DNA from: an uncultured Campylobacter sp.
Lineage (GTDB): Bacteria; Campylobacterota; Campylobacteria; Campylobacterales; Campylobacteraceae
DNA length: 64,000 bases
Direction of reading: 5' to 3'
Assembly: GCF_938015785.1 (NCBI RefSeq)
Contig: NZ_CALLWC010000011.1
Span: 1 to 64,000 of the forward strand
In this document: positions 7,345 through 16,629 of the stretch, piece by piece
Layout of the letters: each line of letters starts with the position of its first letter
Numbering within the stretch: position 1 is the first letter of the stretch
Made by a program: the position numbers and the translations under genes
The notes under the pieces: model-generated
The model's input: only the letters and a program-made list of their open reading frames with translations
Database searches by the model: none
What the model was told of the DNA's origin: nothing

Positions 7345-8859
7345 GTGGGTGCGAAAATTAAGGCAGACGAAATCAGCAGCATAATCAAAGAACGAATCGA
7401 AAATTTCGATCTTAGCGTTGATATTGAAGAGACTGGTAAGGTCGTTTCGGTCGCAGACGGTGTTGCTAATGTTTACGGCTTAAAAAACGTAATGGCTAAC
7501 GAGATGGTTGAATTCGAAAACGGAGCTCGTGGTATCGCGTTAAATTTAGAGGAGAGCAGTGTCGGCATCGTTATTTTAGGCGATACTAGCGGTATTAACG
7601 AAGGTAGTAGCGTTAAAAGACTGGGTAAGCTTTTGCGCGTTCCGGTAGGTGATGCTCTAATAGGTCGCGTAGTAAATGCCCTAGGCGAGCCGATCGATGG
7701 CAAAGGCGCGATAGAGACCAGCGATACTAGATTTGTCGAAGAAAAGGCTAAAGGCATCATGGCTCGTAAATCCGTCCATGAGCCACTTCAAACCGGCCTT
7801 AAGGCGATCGACGCGCTAGTGCCGATCGGTCGCGGACAGCGCGAGCTCATCATCGGCGACCGCCAAACAGGAAAAACCACCGTTGCTGTTGATACCATCA
7901 TTAATCAAAAGGGACAGGATGTCATCTGCATATACGTAGCAATCGGCCAGAAGCAATCTACCGTCGCGCAAGTCGTTAAAAAGCTTGAAGAATACGGTGC
8001 GATGGATTATACGATCGTAGTTGCGGCAGGTGCTAGCGAGGCGGCTGCGCTTCAGTATTTGGCTCCGTATTCAGGCTGCACGATGGGTGAGTATTTCAGA
8101 GATAACTCCCGCCACGCGCTTATCATCTACGATGATCTTAGCAAGCATGCGGTCGCATATCGCGAGATGTCGCTTATCTTGCGCCGTCCGCCGGGACGCG
8201 AGGCGTATCCTGGCGATGTATTTTACCTGCACTCCCGCCTGCTTGAGCGCGCTAGCAAACTAAGCGATGCACTCGGTGCAGGCAGCCTAACGGCGCTTCC
8301 TATTATCGAGACACAAGCAGGCGACGTTTCGGCATATATCCCTACAAATGTAATCTCTATCACTGATGGTCAAATTTTCCTAGAATCTGGTCTATTTAAC
8401 TCAGGAATTCGTCCTGCGATCAACGTGGGTCTTTCAGTTAGCCGCGTCGGCGGTTCCGCGCAGATTAAAGCGATCAAAAAGGTCTCGGGAACCTTGCGCC
8501 TAGATCTTGCCCAGTACCGCGAACTTCAGGCGTTTGCGCAGTTTGCGAGTGATCTGGACGAGAGTAGCCGCAAGCAGCTGGATCGTGGACAAAGGATGGT
8601 CGAAATTTTAAAGCAACCTCCTTATTCGCCGCTTCCGGTCGAAAATCAAGTGGTCATCATCTTTGCGGGAAGCCGCGGATTTTTGGACGATGTGCCTACG
8701 AGCTCTATTGGCAAATTTGAAGCTGAGCTCTATCCGTATATCGAGGCAAAATATCCCGAAATTTTTGAAGAGATCAGAAGCAAAAAGACCATCGAGAAGG
8801 ATTTGGAAGAAAATTTAATCAAGGCTCTAAATGACTTTAAAGCGACGTTTGCCGCTTAA
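7345..8859 (+). CDS. atpA: F-type ATP synthase subunit alpha, GTG start
   Basis: This 504-residue subunit alternates with beta in the F1 head and carries non-catalytic nucleotide sites. Visible are the P-loop GDRQTGKTT near residues 169-177, the family signature PAINVGLSVSRVGG near 370, and the region ALIIYDDLSKHAVAYR. The GTG start at 7345 is supported by AAAGGAG at 7332-7338. The protein is full length and highly conserved, with no unusual insertion. Confidence 0.98.
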   Translation: MGAKIKADEISSIIKERIENFDLSVDIEETGKVVSVADGVANVYGLKNVMANEMVEFENGARGIALNLEESSVGIVILGDTSGINEGSSVKRLGKLLRVPVGDALIGRVVNALGEPIDGKGAIETSDTRFVEEKAKGIMARKSVHEPLQTGLKAIDALVPIGRGQRELIIGDRQTGKTTVAVDTIINQKGQDVICIYVAIGQKQSTVAQVVKKLEEYGAMDYTIVVAAGASEAAALQYLAPYSGCTMGEYFRDNSRHALIIYDDLSKHAVAYREMSLILRRPPGREAYPGDVFYLHSRLLERASKLSDALGAGSLTALPIIETQAGDVSAYIPTNVISITDGQIFLESGLFNSGIRPAINVGLSVSRVGGSAQIKAIKKVSGTLRLDLAQYRELQAFAQFASDLDESSRKQLDRGQRMVEILKQPPYSPLPVENQVVIIFAGSRGFLDDVPTSSIGKFEAELYPYIEAKYPEIFEEIRSKKTIEKDLEENLIKALNDFKATFAA

Positions 8860-8871
8860 AAGGGCTAAATT

Positions 8872-9780
8872 ATGGCAAATTTAAAAGATATAAAGCTACA
8901 GATCAAGAGCGTCAGAAATACGGAGAAGACTACCAAAGCTATGAAGCTGGTCTCCAACGTCAAGCTTAAAAACACTAAAGAAGCGGCGATGCGCTCGCGA
9001 GCTTATGCGGTGAAGATTAACGAGGTCTTGGGTGAAATTTCTGCGCGCGTTAAAAATTACGTAGGCAATAATTCAGGCAACGACGAAAAACTTAGAATTT
9101 TTGATACCACTCGAGAGGTAAAGGTGGTTGATTTGCTGTTTATTACCGCAGATAAAGGGCTTTGCGGCGGTTTTAATATCAATACCATCAAAAAGATCAA
9201 AGCTTTGATCGAGGAGCTTAAAGCTAAAAAGATCAAGGTTCGCCTTCGCGCCGTCGGCAAAAAGGGGATAGAGTATTTTGATTTTCAAGGCATTGAGCTT
9301 TTGGAGCGATATATCGGCGTGAGCTCATCTCCATCGTCCGAGAAAGCTAACGAAATCGTGCAAGCCGCAGTTAAGGATTTTAACGAAGGCAAAACCGACG
9401 AGGTCATACTCGTCCACAACGGCTATTTGAATATGATTACCCAAGAGATGCGGGTAAATACGCTGGTGCCGATCGGTGAACCTGCGATTAATGAGGACGC
9501 TTTAAAAACATCTACATTGGAAGTAGAGGTTGAAAGCCCTGAGGACGAAGAAACATTGATGTTAAATTTAATCCAGAGCTATCTTAGCTACAGTATGTAT
9601 TACGCACTGATCGACTCTTTGGCCGCGGAGCACTGCTCGAGAATGAATGCGATGGAGAATGCGACAAATAACGCCAAAGAGCGGGTATCGCAGTTAAATT
9701 TAGCATACAACAAAGCCAGACAAGGCTCTATCACGACTGAGCTTATCGAGATCATAAGCGGCGTCGAATCAATGAAATGA
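8872..9780 (+). CDS. atpG: F-type ATP synthase subunit gamma
   Basis: The 302-residue gamma subunit is the central rotor shaft. The N-terminal helix (MANLKDIKLQIKSVRNTEKT) and the C-terminal helix with the family signature (ITTELIEIISG near 287-297) are both present, as is the central LFITADKGLCGGFN. It lies 12 bases downstream of atpA and ends next to atpD, consistent with one operon. Confidence 0.97.
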   Translation: MANLKDIKLQIKSVRNTEKTTKAMKLVSNVKLKNTKEAAMRSRAYAVKINEVLGEISARVKNYVGNNSGNDEKLRIFDTTREVKVVDLLFITADKGLCGGFNINTIKKIKALIEELKAKKIKVRLRAVGKKGIEYFDFQGIELLERYIGVSSSPSSEKANEIVQAAVKDFNEGKTDEVILVHNGYLNMITQEMRVNTLVPIGEPAINEDALKTSTLEVEVESPEDEETLMLNLIQSYLSYSMYYALIDSLAAEHCSRMNAMENATNNAKERVSQLNLAYNKARQGSITTELIEIISGVESMK

Positions 9781-9791
9781 AAGGAAAACGG

Positions 9792-11189
9792 ATGAAAGGA
9801 ATAATTTCTCAGGTAATGGGTCCTGTGGTCGATGTCGATTTCAAGGACTACTTGCCGAAGATTAATGAAGCTATCGAGGTTAAATTTGACGTCGAGGGCG
9901 CTCATCGCAGGCTGATCCTAGAGGTAGCCGCGCACCTTGGAGACAATCGCGTCCGCACGATCGCTATGGATATGAGCGACGGACTGAGGCGAGGACTTGA
10001 GGCCGTCGCTTTGGGCACGCCTATTACGGTGCCTGTGGGCGAGAAGGTCTTGGGTAGAATTTTTAATGTTACAGGCGATCTGATCGACGAGGGCGAGGAT
10101 GAGAAATTTGAAACCCGCTGGTCGATCCACAGAGATCCGCCTAGCTTTGAAAATCAAAGCACGAAGAGCGAAATTTTTGAAACCGGCATTAAGGTAGTCG
10201 ATCTGCTAGCCCCTTACGCAAAGGGCGGCAAGGTAGGATTATTCGGCGGTGCTGGTGTCGGCAAAACCGTCATCATCATGGAGCTAATCCACAACGTCGC
10301 TTTCAAACACAGCGGTTACTCCGTATTTGCGGGCGTCGGCGAGCGAACGAGAGAGGGAAATGACCTTTATAACGAGATGAAAGAATCCGGAGTTCTGGAT
10401 AAAGTCGCCTTGACCTATGGTCAGATGAATGAGCCGCCGGGTGCGAGAAACCGTATCGCGCTAACCGGTCTTACGATGGCTGAGTATTTCCGCGACGAGC
10501 TAGGGCTTGATGTTTTGATGTTTATCGACAATATCTTCCGTTTCTCGCAGTCGGGCTCGGAGATGTCCGCGCTGTTAGGACGAATTCCGTCCGCGGTCGG
10601 TTATCAGCCTACGCTTGCTAGCGAAATGGGTAAATTGCAGGAGCGCATTACTTCTACCAAAAAGGGCTCCATTACCTCCGTTCAGGCCGTTTACGTGCCT
10701 GCGGACGACCTTACTGACCCTGCGCCGGCGACCGTTTTCGCGCACCTTGATGCGACGACCGTTTTAAACAGAGCGATCGCCGAAAAAGGAATTTATCCTG
10801 CCGTCGATCCGCTTGATTCGACCTCAAGAATGCTTGATCCACAAATCATCGGCGAGGAGCATTACAAGGTCGCTCGCGGCGTCCAAGCGGTGCTTCAGAA
10901 ATATAAAGATTTGCAAGACATCATCGCGATTTTAGGTATGGACGAGCTTAGTGAAGAAGATAAGCTCGTGGTCGAGCGTGCTAGAAAGATCGAGCGCTAT
11001 CTATCTCAGCCGTTTTTCGTAGCCGAAGTATTTACCGGAAGTCCGGGCAAATATATCTCGCTAGAGGAAACTATCGCTGGCTTTAAGGGAATTTTAGAGG
11101 GTAAATACGATGATCTGCCGGAGAATGCCTTTTATATGGTGGGAAATATCGACGAGGTAGTAGCAAAAGCCGAAAAGATGAAAGCATAG
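9792..11189 (+). CDS. atpD: F-type ATP synthase subunit beta
   Basis: The catalytic subunit of F1, 465 residues from the ATG at 9792 (MKGIISQVMGPVVDVDF). I prefer this start over an ATG five codons upstream because AAAGGA at 9780-9785 is well placed for it and family members begin near MKG.ISQV. The P-loop GGAGVGKT and the catalytic GERTREGNDLY are present, as is the DELSEEDK stretch near the C terminus (the DELSEED lever region). The protein is full length and gives no sign of transfer. Confidence 0.98.
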   Translation: MKGIISQVMGPVVDVDFKDYLPKINEAIEVKFDVEGAHRRLILEVAAHLGDNRVRTIAMDMSDGLRRGLEAVALGTPITVPVGEKVLGRIFNVTGDLIDEGEDEKFETRWSIHRDPPSFENQSTKSEIFETGIKVVDLLAPYAKGGKVGLFGGAGVGKTVIIMELIHNVAFKHSGYSVFAGVGERTREGNDLYNEMKESGVLDKVALTYGQMNEPPGARNRIALTGLTMAEYFRDELGLDVLMFIDNIFRFSQSGSEMSALLGRIPSAVGYQPTLASEMGKLQERITSTKKGSITSVQAVYVPADDLTDPAPATVFAHLDATTVLNRAIAEKGIYPAVDPLDSTSRMLDPQIIGEEHYKVARGVQAVLQKYKDLQDIIAILGMDELSEEDKLVVERARKIERYLSQPFFVAEVFTGSPGKYISLEETIAGFKGILEGKYDDLPENAFYMVGNIDEVVAKAEKMKA

Positions 11190-11199
11190 GAATTTTAAG

Positions 11200-11604
11200 A
11201 TGAAAGAATTTTTGCTTTTAGATATCGTTACGCCCGAAGGGATGGTCTTTTCGGGTGAGGTCAAATCCGTCCAACTCCCTGGCATTACTGGTGAAATGGG
11301 TATTTTGCCAGGGCATGCGAGCTTGCTAACGGGGCTTAAAGATAAAAGCGAAGGCGGAGTCGTCGAGATCGTAGATAAAGACGGCAAAAAGCAGCTTGTT
11401 TTGGTAAACGACGGATTTTTGGAAGTTACCGAAGAAAAAACTACTATTCTAGCTACTCAAGCCGTAGCTATCGGAGGTGATAGCGAAAGCGCTGTAGCGA
11501 AGTCTTTGCAGCGCGCCAAAGATATGCTTGCGTCCATTAGCTCCGATGCGGCAAATTCCGCAGCGATCATGGCTAGAGTCGACGAATTTGCAAGGCAAAG
11601 TTAA
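11200..11604 (+). CDS. atpC: F-type ATP synthase subunit epsilon
   Basis: The 134-residue epsilon subunit has the N-terminal beta-sandwich (LLLDIVTPEGMVFSGEVKSV, then ITGEMGILPGHASL) and a short C-terminal helical part. It binds gamma and can inhibit ATP hydrolysis. The gene ends 2 bases before exbB/tolQ, so the ATP synthase and Tol genes are probably transcribed together, as in C. jejuni. Confidence 0.95.
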   Translation: MKEFLLLDIVTPEGMVFSGEVKSVQLPGITGEMGILPGHASLLTGLKDKSEGGVVEIVDKDGKKQLVLVNDGFLEVTEEKTTILATQAVAIGGDSESAVAKSLQRAKDMLASISSDAANSAAIMARVDEFARQS

Positions 11605-11606
11605 AT

Positions 11607-12182
11607 ATGCTAGATCTAATTTTAAGTTATTTTACTAGAAGCACGTTTATTACGATATTCGTGCTTTCTTGGTTATCCGTCTATTTTATCGTCACTTTTA
11701 CGATTTTGATTTCCAGATTTGTAGGGCTTAGTGCGTGGCAACACCGCGAAGCAAAGGCACTCGAATCCTTGCTGATGGGCGGTAGGATTTCGCTTTCGGG
11801 CTCTATTTTTCAAAAAGTAAATACCGATAAAATTTCAAAAGAAGCCTTGGAAATTTATAAAGGCAAGGCCGAACGCGACTCCACTAGCGGACTTACTTGG
11901 CTATCTATCGTCGCCTCTACTTCGCCGTTTATTGGGCTATTCGGTACGGTTGTTAGCATACTTCACACATTTTCTAAGCTCGGCGGTGGAAATTCAGGCA
12001 TCGATACTATCGCTCCTGCGATCAGCGAGGCGCTAGTTGCCACAGGATGTGGAATTTTTGTAGCGATCCCCGCATACACCTTCAGCTTACTTATAAAACG
12101 CAAAGCATACGAAGTTATGAGTATTATAAATCGTACAGCGGATATTTTGCTATTTAAAGCAAACACTGGAAAAGCTATTTAA
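11607..12182 (+). CDS. tolQ: TolQ/ExbB-family proton-channel protein
   Basis: The 191-residue inner-membrane protein has three membrane segments (about residues 15-38, 95-120 and 135-160), including the conserved WLSIVASTSPFIGLFGTV and the stretch ISEALVATGCGIFVAIPAY that define the MotA/TolQ/ExbB family. With the next gene product it forms the motor that uses the proton gradient to energise the Tol-Pal system. Position before tolB and pal favours the Tol over the TonB role, although Campylobacter annotations often call it exbB. The stop overlaps the next ATG. Confidence 0.9.
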   Translation: MLDLILSYFTRSTFITIFVLSWLSVYFIVTFTILISRFVGLSAWQHREAKALESLLMGGRISLSGSIFQKVNTDKISKEALEIYKGKAERDSTSGLTWLSIVASTSPFIGLFGTVVSILHTFSKLGGGNSGIDTIAPAISEALVATGCGIFVAIPAYTFSLLIKRKAYEVMSIINRTADILLFKANTGKAI

Positions 12183-12580
12183 TGTATAATTTCGACGAAA
12201 ATCCAGAGTTAAATATCACTCCGCTCGTCGATATTATGCTTGTTTTGCTAGCGATTTTAATGGTCGCGCAAACGGCGATTATCTACGATGAAAAGATCGA
12301 ACTGCCTAGTGGCTCAAAAGCACAGGTTTCGGAAAATACCGCGGAATTCTTGCTTGTGCGTATCGGCGAAGATCGCAAGGTTTATATCGACAAAAGCTCG
12401 ATGAGCCTAGCTGAATTCCCGGATAATCTCGTGCTGCTTAAAGGCACCGGCAAGTATAGCTTGGAAAAACCCGTCTATATCCAAGCCGATAAGAGACTCG
12501 TTTATGACGATGTAATGTTTGTCTTAAAGAGCTTAAAGCAAGCGGGTTTTACTAAAGTCGCGCTTCAAACAAATGGCTAA
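12182..12580 (+). CDS. tolR: TolR/ExbD-family protein
   Basis: This 132-residue protein has one N-terminal membrane segment starting at the conserved NITPLVDIMLVLLAILMV, in which Asp is the proton-handling residue of the family. A periplasmic domain follows, ending in VYIQADKRLVYDDVMFVLKSLKQAGF, a classic ExbD/TolR segment. It forms the motor with TolQ. The start overlaps the tolQ stop and the end overlaps tolA by 8 bases. Confidence 0.92.
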   Translation: MYNFDENPELNITPLVDIMLVLLAILMVAQTAIIYDEKIELPSGSKAQVSENTAEFLLVRIGEDRKVYIDKSSMSLAEFPDNLVLLKGTGKYSLEKPVYIQADKRLVYDDVMFVLKSLKQAGFTKVALQTNG

Positions 12581-13553
12581 TTATTCAAATTTTACGGGGG
12601 TTAAATACGATAATTTTAAATCGTTTTTAATCGCCCTTTTTGCCTATCTGCTGGTGATTTTTGTTCTTTTATATCAAATTTCAAAGCCGCAGGAAAAATT
12701 TAAAAAATATACTGACAATCCCAACGATTATATGGATGTTACTTTTGATTTCGAAATAGATGATAAACTTCCGTCCGCGCCTGAAATCGCTAAAGAAACA
12801 AAGCAAGGCGAGTTTGACAATAAGAATGTGAAGGATGTGCCGGAGGATAAAATTAAGACTACGGCGCAAGTAGTTCCGCCGCCTCCGGTGCAGGCAAAGC
12901 CGAAAGAGCCCGAAAAGCCGAAGGAAGAGCCAAAACCGGAACCTAAAAAGGACGAGCCTAAAGCTGAGCCCAAAAAAGAGGAGCCCAAGCCTGAGCCTAA
13001 GTTGGAAGATAAACCTTCCGAAAAAGTAGTAGAGAAAAAAGAGGAAGCTAAGTCGGAGCCAAAAAAAGAGGAAAAACCGAGCTTGAGCGATCTTTTTTCG
13101 GATACGACTAAGGACAATAAGAAGCTTGAGGAGAGCGCTAAAGCTAGCGACGCCGTTCAGAGTAATAAAAAGTCCGATAAAGAAACTGCCACCTCTAGTG
13201 CTAAGGATAAAGCGGCATCTAAAAATGCTGTGGTCAAATCCGATAAGCTTGGCGGCAGGACGCAAAGGACGGGCGAGTATAACGCTTATTACGGCGCTAT
13301 CGAGAAGAAGCTTCAAGTTCTATGGAGCAGATATGTGGCGACCGCGAAGGACGACGCAAGGATTAAGATAGTCTTTGGCGCAGATGGGCGAGTGGCGGAT
13401 TATACTATTATAGAGCTGGGGCGAGAGACTGAATTTAACCAGAAGTTGCGAGATTTTTTGGATAATCTATCGACTCAGACTTTCCCGAAGTCTCCCGACG
13501 GAGCGTCGCATGAGATTGATACTAGGATGTCCGACGTGATGAAGACAAATTAG
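12573..13553 (+). CDS. tolA: TolA-like energy-transducing envelope protein
   Basis: The 326-residue protein is built as a short cytoplasmic start, one membrane segment (about residues 16-34), a long Pro/Lys/Glu-rich spacer (about residues 95-215, many PKPEP and KKEEP units), and a globular C-terminal domain from about 235 (EYNAYYGAIEKKLQVLW onward). This is the TolA/TonB plan: the spacer crosses the periplasm and the C-terminal domain contacts partners at the outer membrane. TolQR upstream and TolB-Pal downstream support TolA. The C-terminal domain is duplicated as a separate small gene immediately downstream, which is unusual. Confidence 0.88.
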   Translation: MANYSNFTGVKYDNFKSFLIALFAYLLVIFVLLYQISKPQEKFKKYTDNPNDYMDVTFDFEIDDKLPSAPEIAKETKQGEFDNKNVKDVPEDKIKTTAQVVPPPPVQAKPKEPEKPKEEPKPEPKKDEPKAEPKKEEPKPEPKLEDKPSEKVVEKKEEAKSEPKKEEKPSLSDLFSDTTKDNKKLEESAKASDAVQSNKKSDKETATSSAKDKAASKNAVVKSDKLGGRTQRTGEYNAYYGAIEKKLQVLWSRYVATAKDDARIKIVFGADGRVADYTIIELGRETEFNQKLRDFLDNLSTQTFPKSPDGASHEIDTRMSDVMKTN

Positions 13554-13572
13554 AATTCTGTAAGGAAAAAAA

Positions 13573-13968
13573 GTGAAGAGACTTTTTTGTATTTTTGCCT
13601 TTTGCTGTATGCTTTTTGCGACGGATTCGGAACAGAATTTTATTTATGAAAGAAATTCCGTTTCGCAAAAATCTGGTAAAATTCAAATTTCAAAGGAGCT
13701 AGATGCTTATTTTTCGCAGATGGCGTCGAAATTGCAAGCTCTATGGACAGAGTATCAAGTGGACATTTCCGATGAGGCTAGAGTCCGTATAGAATTTAGC
13801 AACAATGGACGAGTTTTAAATTATCAAATTTTAGAGCTTGGGCGTAGCACAGAATTTAACCAAAAGCTAAGGAAATTTTTAGATGAGCTTCCTAAGCGAA
13901 GCTTTCCAAAATCACCGGATAATAAATCTCACACATTTGAAATGGTATTATCCGACGTAGCAAATTAA
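13573..13968 (+). CDS. Secreted free copy of the TolA C-terminal domain, GTG start
   Basis: The 131-residue product begins with a signal peptide (KRLFCIFAFCCMLFA, residues 2-16, then TDSEQ), so it should be periplasmic. From about residue 38 it aligns with the end of the preceding TolA: shared are the pattern LGR.TEFNQKLR.FLD, FPKSPD..SH and SDV near the end. It lacks the membrane anchor and spacer. The start is GTG at 13573 after AAGGAAAA. The gene sits between tolA and tolB in the same unit. It may act as a soluble competitor or partner in the Tol complex; that is inference. I do not recall this gene in C. jejuni. Confidence 0.8.
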   Translation: MKRLFCIFAFCCMLFATDSEQNFIYERNSVSQKSGKIQISKELDAYFSQMASKLQALWTEYQVDISDEARVRIEFSNNGRVLNYQILELGRSTEFNQKLRKFLDELPKRSFPKSPDNKSHTFEMVLSDVAN

Positions 13969-13983
13969 ATTTAAGGAGAAAAG

Positions 13984-15231
13984 ATGAAGAAACTACTTTT
14001 GATTCTTGTATTTTGTAGTAGCATTTTCGCGGCAGATGCGACTATGTCTATCGTAAACGAAGGGGTAAATCTACCTAAAATCGTCGTTCAAGATGCATCG
14101 AATCTTGCAAATTCAGAATTTGGCAACAAATTCTTTAAACTTATGGTGGGCGATCTAAAGGTCGGCGCGACTTTTGAAGTCAGCGACGAGTATCTACAAA
14201 GCAGCTATGATGCGGGCGCTTCCGACAATCTAGGCTCTAGCGGCGCCGCTCTTATCGTGCGCTACGCGGTAAGTGATAAAAGTTCGCCGATGAGCCTAAA
14301 AGCCAAAGTGCTCGAAGCAAACAGCGGCAGGGTGATGTACGAGAAGAGCTTTACGCTTTCAAATGCCGAGAAATATCCGTTTTTAGCCCATATGGCGGTA
14401 TCTGAGATCGTCAAGCAGCTAGGGTACTCAAACGTCGATTGGATGAAGGAGATGATTTTGCTCTCTCGCTATACTTCGACGCGCGAGAGCGAGATCATGG
14501 TGGCGGATTATACGCTTACCTACCAGCAGGTTGTGCTTCGCGGCGGATTAAATATCTTCCCTAAATGGGCAAGCGCAGCGCAGAACGAATTTTATTACAC
14601 CTATTACGTCAATAAAAATACCCCTGCTATCTATAAATTTAATCTATCCAACGGTAGTAAAAGTAAAATTTTTACCGGTCATGGCATGACGATAGCTTCA
14701 GATGTAAGCGCTGACGGCAGAAAGCTTTTAATCACCAATGCGCCTAAAGATCAACCCGATATTTTTTTATATGATATAGCTTCGGGCAGCGCTAAGCAAA
14801 TTACCGATTACGCTGGCATTGATGTAAATGGAAATTTTATCGACGGCGATTCGCGCGTGGCTTTTGTGAGCGATCGTCTGGGTTATCCGAACGTATTTGC
14901 CACTAGCATAAATGGCGGCAACGTTCAGCAGCTCGTCTATCACGGCAAGAATAACAACTCCATCAGCACAAATGGCAATTATGTTACTTACTCTAGTCGC
15001 GACGGCGGGGGCGGATTTAATATATATTTAATCTCAACTCAAACCGATATGATTCGCCAGTTAACGGCTAGCGGCAAAAATATGTTTCCTAGATTTTCTA
15101 GCGATGGCGGCAGCATTATGTTTATCAAGCAAGACGGCGGCGGAAGCTCGGTAGGTATTATTAGAGTTAACGAGAATAAAAGTTTCCAATTTCCGTTAAG
15201 AGTGGGTAAAATTCAATCGGTTGATTGGTAA
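13984..15231 (+). CDS. tolB: Tol-Pal system beta-propeller protein TolB
   Basis: The 415-residue periplasmic protein has a signal peptide (KKLLLILVFCSSIFAADA). Its N-terminal domain is followed by beta-propeller blades with WD40-like PD40 motifs, for example ASDVSADGRKLLITNAPKDQ and MFPRFSSDGGSIMFIKQDGG. It binds Pal and the Tol motor and helps to keep the outer membrane constricted at division. RBS AAGGAG precedes it. The length is normal for the family. Confidence 0.95.
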   Translation: MKKLLLILVFCSSIFAADATMSIVNEGVNLPKIVVQDASNLANSEFGNKFFKLMVGDLKVGATFEVSDEYLQSSYDAGASDNLGSSGAALIVRYAVSDKSSPMSLKAKVLEANSGRVMYEKSFTLSNAEKYPFLAHMAVSEIVKQLGYSNVDWMKEMILLSRYTSTRESEIMVADYTLTYQQVVLRGGLNIFPKWASAAQNEFYYTYYVNKNTPAIYKFNLSNGSKSKIFTGHGMTIASDVSADGRKLLITNAPKDQPDIFLYDIASGSAKQITDYAGIDVNGNFIDGDSRVAFVSDRLGYPNVFATSINGGNVQQLVYHGKNNNSISTNGNYVTYSSRDGGGGFNIYLISTQTDMIRQLTASGKNMFPRFSSDGGSIMFIKQDGGGSSVGIIRVNENKSFQFPLRVGKIQSVDW

Positions 15232-15251
15232 AATATTAAAAAATCTCGTGA

Positions 15252-15257
15252 TATAAT
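15252..15257 (+). promoter_or_regulatory. Probable -10 box for pal
   Basis: TATAAT 30 bases before the pal start, in the short gap after tolB. It suggests that pal and the next gene have an extra promoter, consistent with Pal being abundant. Confidence 0.55.
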
Positions 15258-15286
15258 GACTTCAATTTTTTTTGAAAGGATAGAAA

Positions 15287-15760
15287 ATGAAACATTTAGT
15301 TTTATCTTCGATAGCAGTTGCTGCTCTATTATTGAGCGGTTGTTCTAAAAAGACCCCAGAGGCCGATACTACAAGCACAAGTGATGCAGATAGACTAGCT
15401 GCTTTGGCATCTCAGATCCAAAGTGAAGTTGGCACTGTTTATTTCGACTTTGATAAATTTAATATTAGAGCCGATCAGCAAGGCACAATCAATAATAACG
15501 CAGCTCTATTCAATCAAGCAGGCGCAGAGTCTCTAACTGTTAAAGTTGAGGGTAACTGCGATGAGTGGGGTTCTGATGAGTACAACTATGCTCTTGGTCT
15601 AAAGAGAGCTACTGCAGCTAAAGACGCGTTGGTTGCTCAAGGCGTAAATGAGAGCAGAATTTCCGTAGTAAGCTACGGTGAGAGCAATATGGCTTGCACA
15701 GAGCATTCTAAAGAGTGCGACGCTCAAAACAGACGCGACGAATTCAAAGTTGGATTCTAG
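15287..15760 (+). CDS. pal: Peptidoglycan-associated lipoprotein Pal (Omp18)
   Basis: The 157-residue lipoprotein has a lipobox LLSGC (Cys19) and a C-terminal OmpA-like peptidoglycan-binding domain: VYFDFDKFNIRAD, then EGNCDEWGSDEYNYALGLKRA, then ISVVSYGE. The Asp and Arg residues that hold diaminopimelate are in place (DEWGSDEYN, NRRDEF). Pal tethers the outer membrane to the wall and works with TolB. RBS AAAGGA is well placed. Confidence 0.96.
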   Translation: MKHLVLSSIAVAALLLSGCSKKTPEADTTSTSDADRLAALASQIQSEVGTVYFDFDKFNIRADQQGTINNNAALFNQAGAESLTVKVEGNCDEWGSDEYNYALGLKRATAAKDALVAQGVNESRISVVSYGESNMACTEHSKECDAQNRRDEFKVGF

Positions 15761-15761
15761 T

Positions 15762-16580
15762 TTGAAATTTAAAAATTTCACGGTGGCGGCTCTTTTGGGA
15801 GCTGCCACTTTTTTAAATGCAGAAACTTCTGCATTTGATGCTGGCAATATTGATTCAGGCAGCTCTTACGGACTAACTGAAAACGAGCAGGTATTGCGCG
15901 ATAACCGCAAGCGTATAAGCGAGATGCAAACTAGTGTAGATAATACACGCGAGAGCGTAGAAGGCTTGCGTACAGTGCTTGAAGGCACTAATTCCCAAAT
16001 TTCAAAACTTGAAAGCAGAGTGGCGGATCTAGAAATTCGCGCTACCGGCAAAAGCCAAGGCAGCAGCGAGCTAGATCAGATGAAACGAGACATTGCTACT
16101 ATAAAAGCTCAAATCGCGGAGATCAATAAAAAATTAGGCAGCGGCGGTAGCGTAAAAAAAAACGCTGAATTAGACGCAGGCACTGCTTCAGCCCCTGCTA
16201 GCACAAAAACAGAATCCGATTTTAAATCAAAAGATCAGGCTTCGGTGTTGAAAGAGGCCGATGCCTTATATGCTAAAAAAGACTATTCAGGCGCAAAAGA
16301 GCGCTACACCTATCTAGTATCCAAAAATTATAAGCCGGCAAAGGCAAACTATATGCTGGGCGAAATTTCATATTTTTCCGGCTCATACGCAGAAGCGATA
16401 AACTATTACAAAAAGAGCATCTCGCACAACGAGAGCCAAGACTATACCCCAAAACTTCTTTATCACACCGCGATCAGCTTCGATAAGATCGGCGATAAAG
16501 ACAGCGCAGATAAATTCTACAAAGCGCTAAAGGCTTCATATCCGGACTCCAAAGAAGCCAAAGCCGCGCCCACTAGATAA
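15762..16580 (+). CDS. cpoB: CpoB/YbgF-like Tol-associated periplasmic TPR protein, TTG start
   Basis: I start this 272-residue protein at TTG 15762, one base after the pal stop, because it then begins with a clear signal peptide (LKFKNFTVAALLGAATFLNA). A longer frame starts inside pal and has no signal. A coiled coil follows (about residues 45-115), then a low-complexity link, then TPR repeats from about 155 (EADALYAKKDYSGAKERYTY, later KANYMLGEISYFSG). This is the YbgF/CpoB plan of the Tol-Pal locus, coordinating wall synthesis and outer membrane constriction in other bacteria. RBS is weak; coupling to pal is likely. Confidence 0.85.
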   Translation: MKFKNFTVAALLGAATFLNAETSAFDAGNIDSGSSYGLTENEQVLRDNRKRISEMQTSVDNTRESVEGLRTVLEGTNSQISKLESRVADLEIRATGKSQGSSELDQMKRDIATIKAQIAEINKKLGSGGSVKKNAELDAGTASAPASTKTESDFKSKDQASVLKEADALYAKKDYSGAKERYTYLVSKNYKPAKANYMLGEISYFSGSYAEAINYYKKSISHNESQDYTPKLLYHTAISFDKIGDKDSADKFYKALKASYPDSKEAKAAPTR

Positions 16581-16629
16581 CCTAAATTTAAATACAAACT
16601 CAAAATAAAATTCTAAACAGGAGAAAACT

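Noticed and set aside
12681..13316. Large minus-strand frame opposite tolA (211 codons)
   Set aside because: It is the complement of the Lys/Glu/Pro-rich spacer and yields a Leu/Phe/Arg monotone; tolA itself is well supported.
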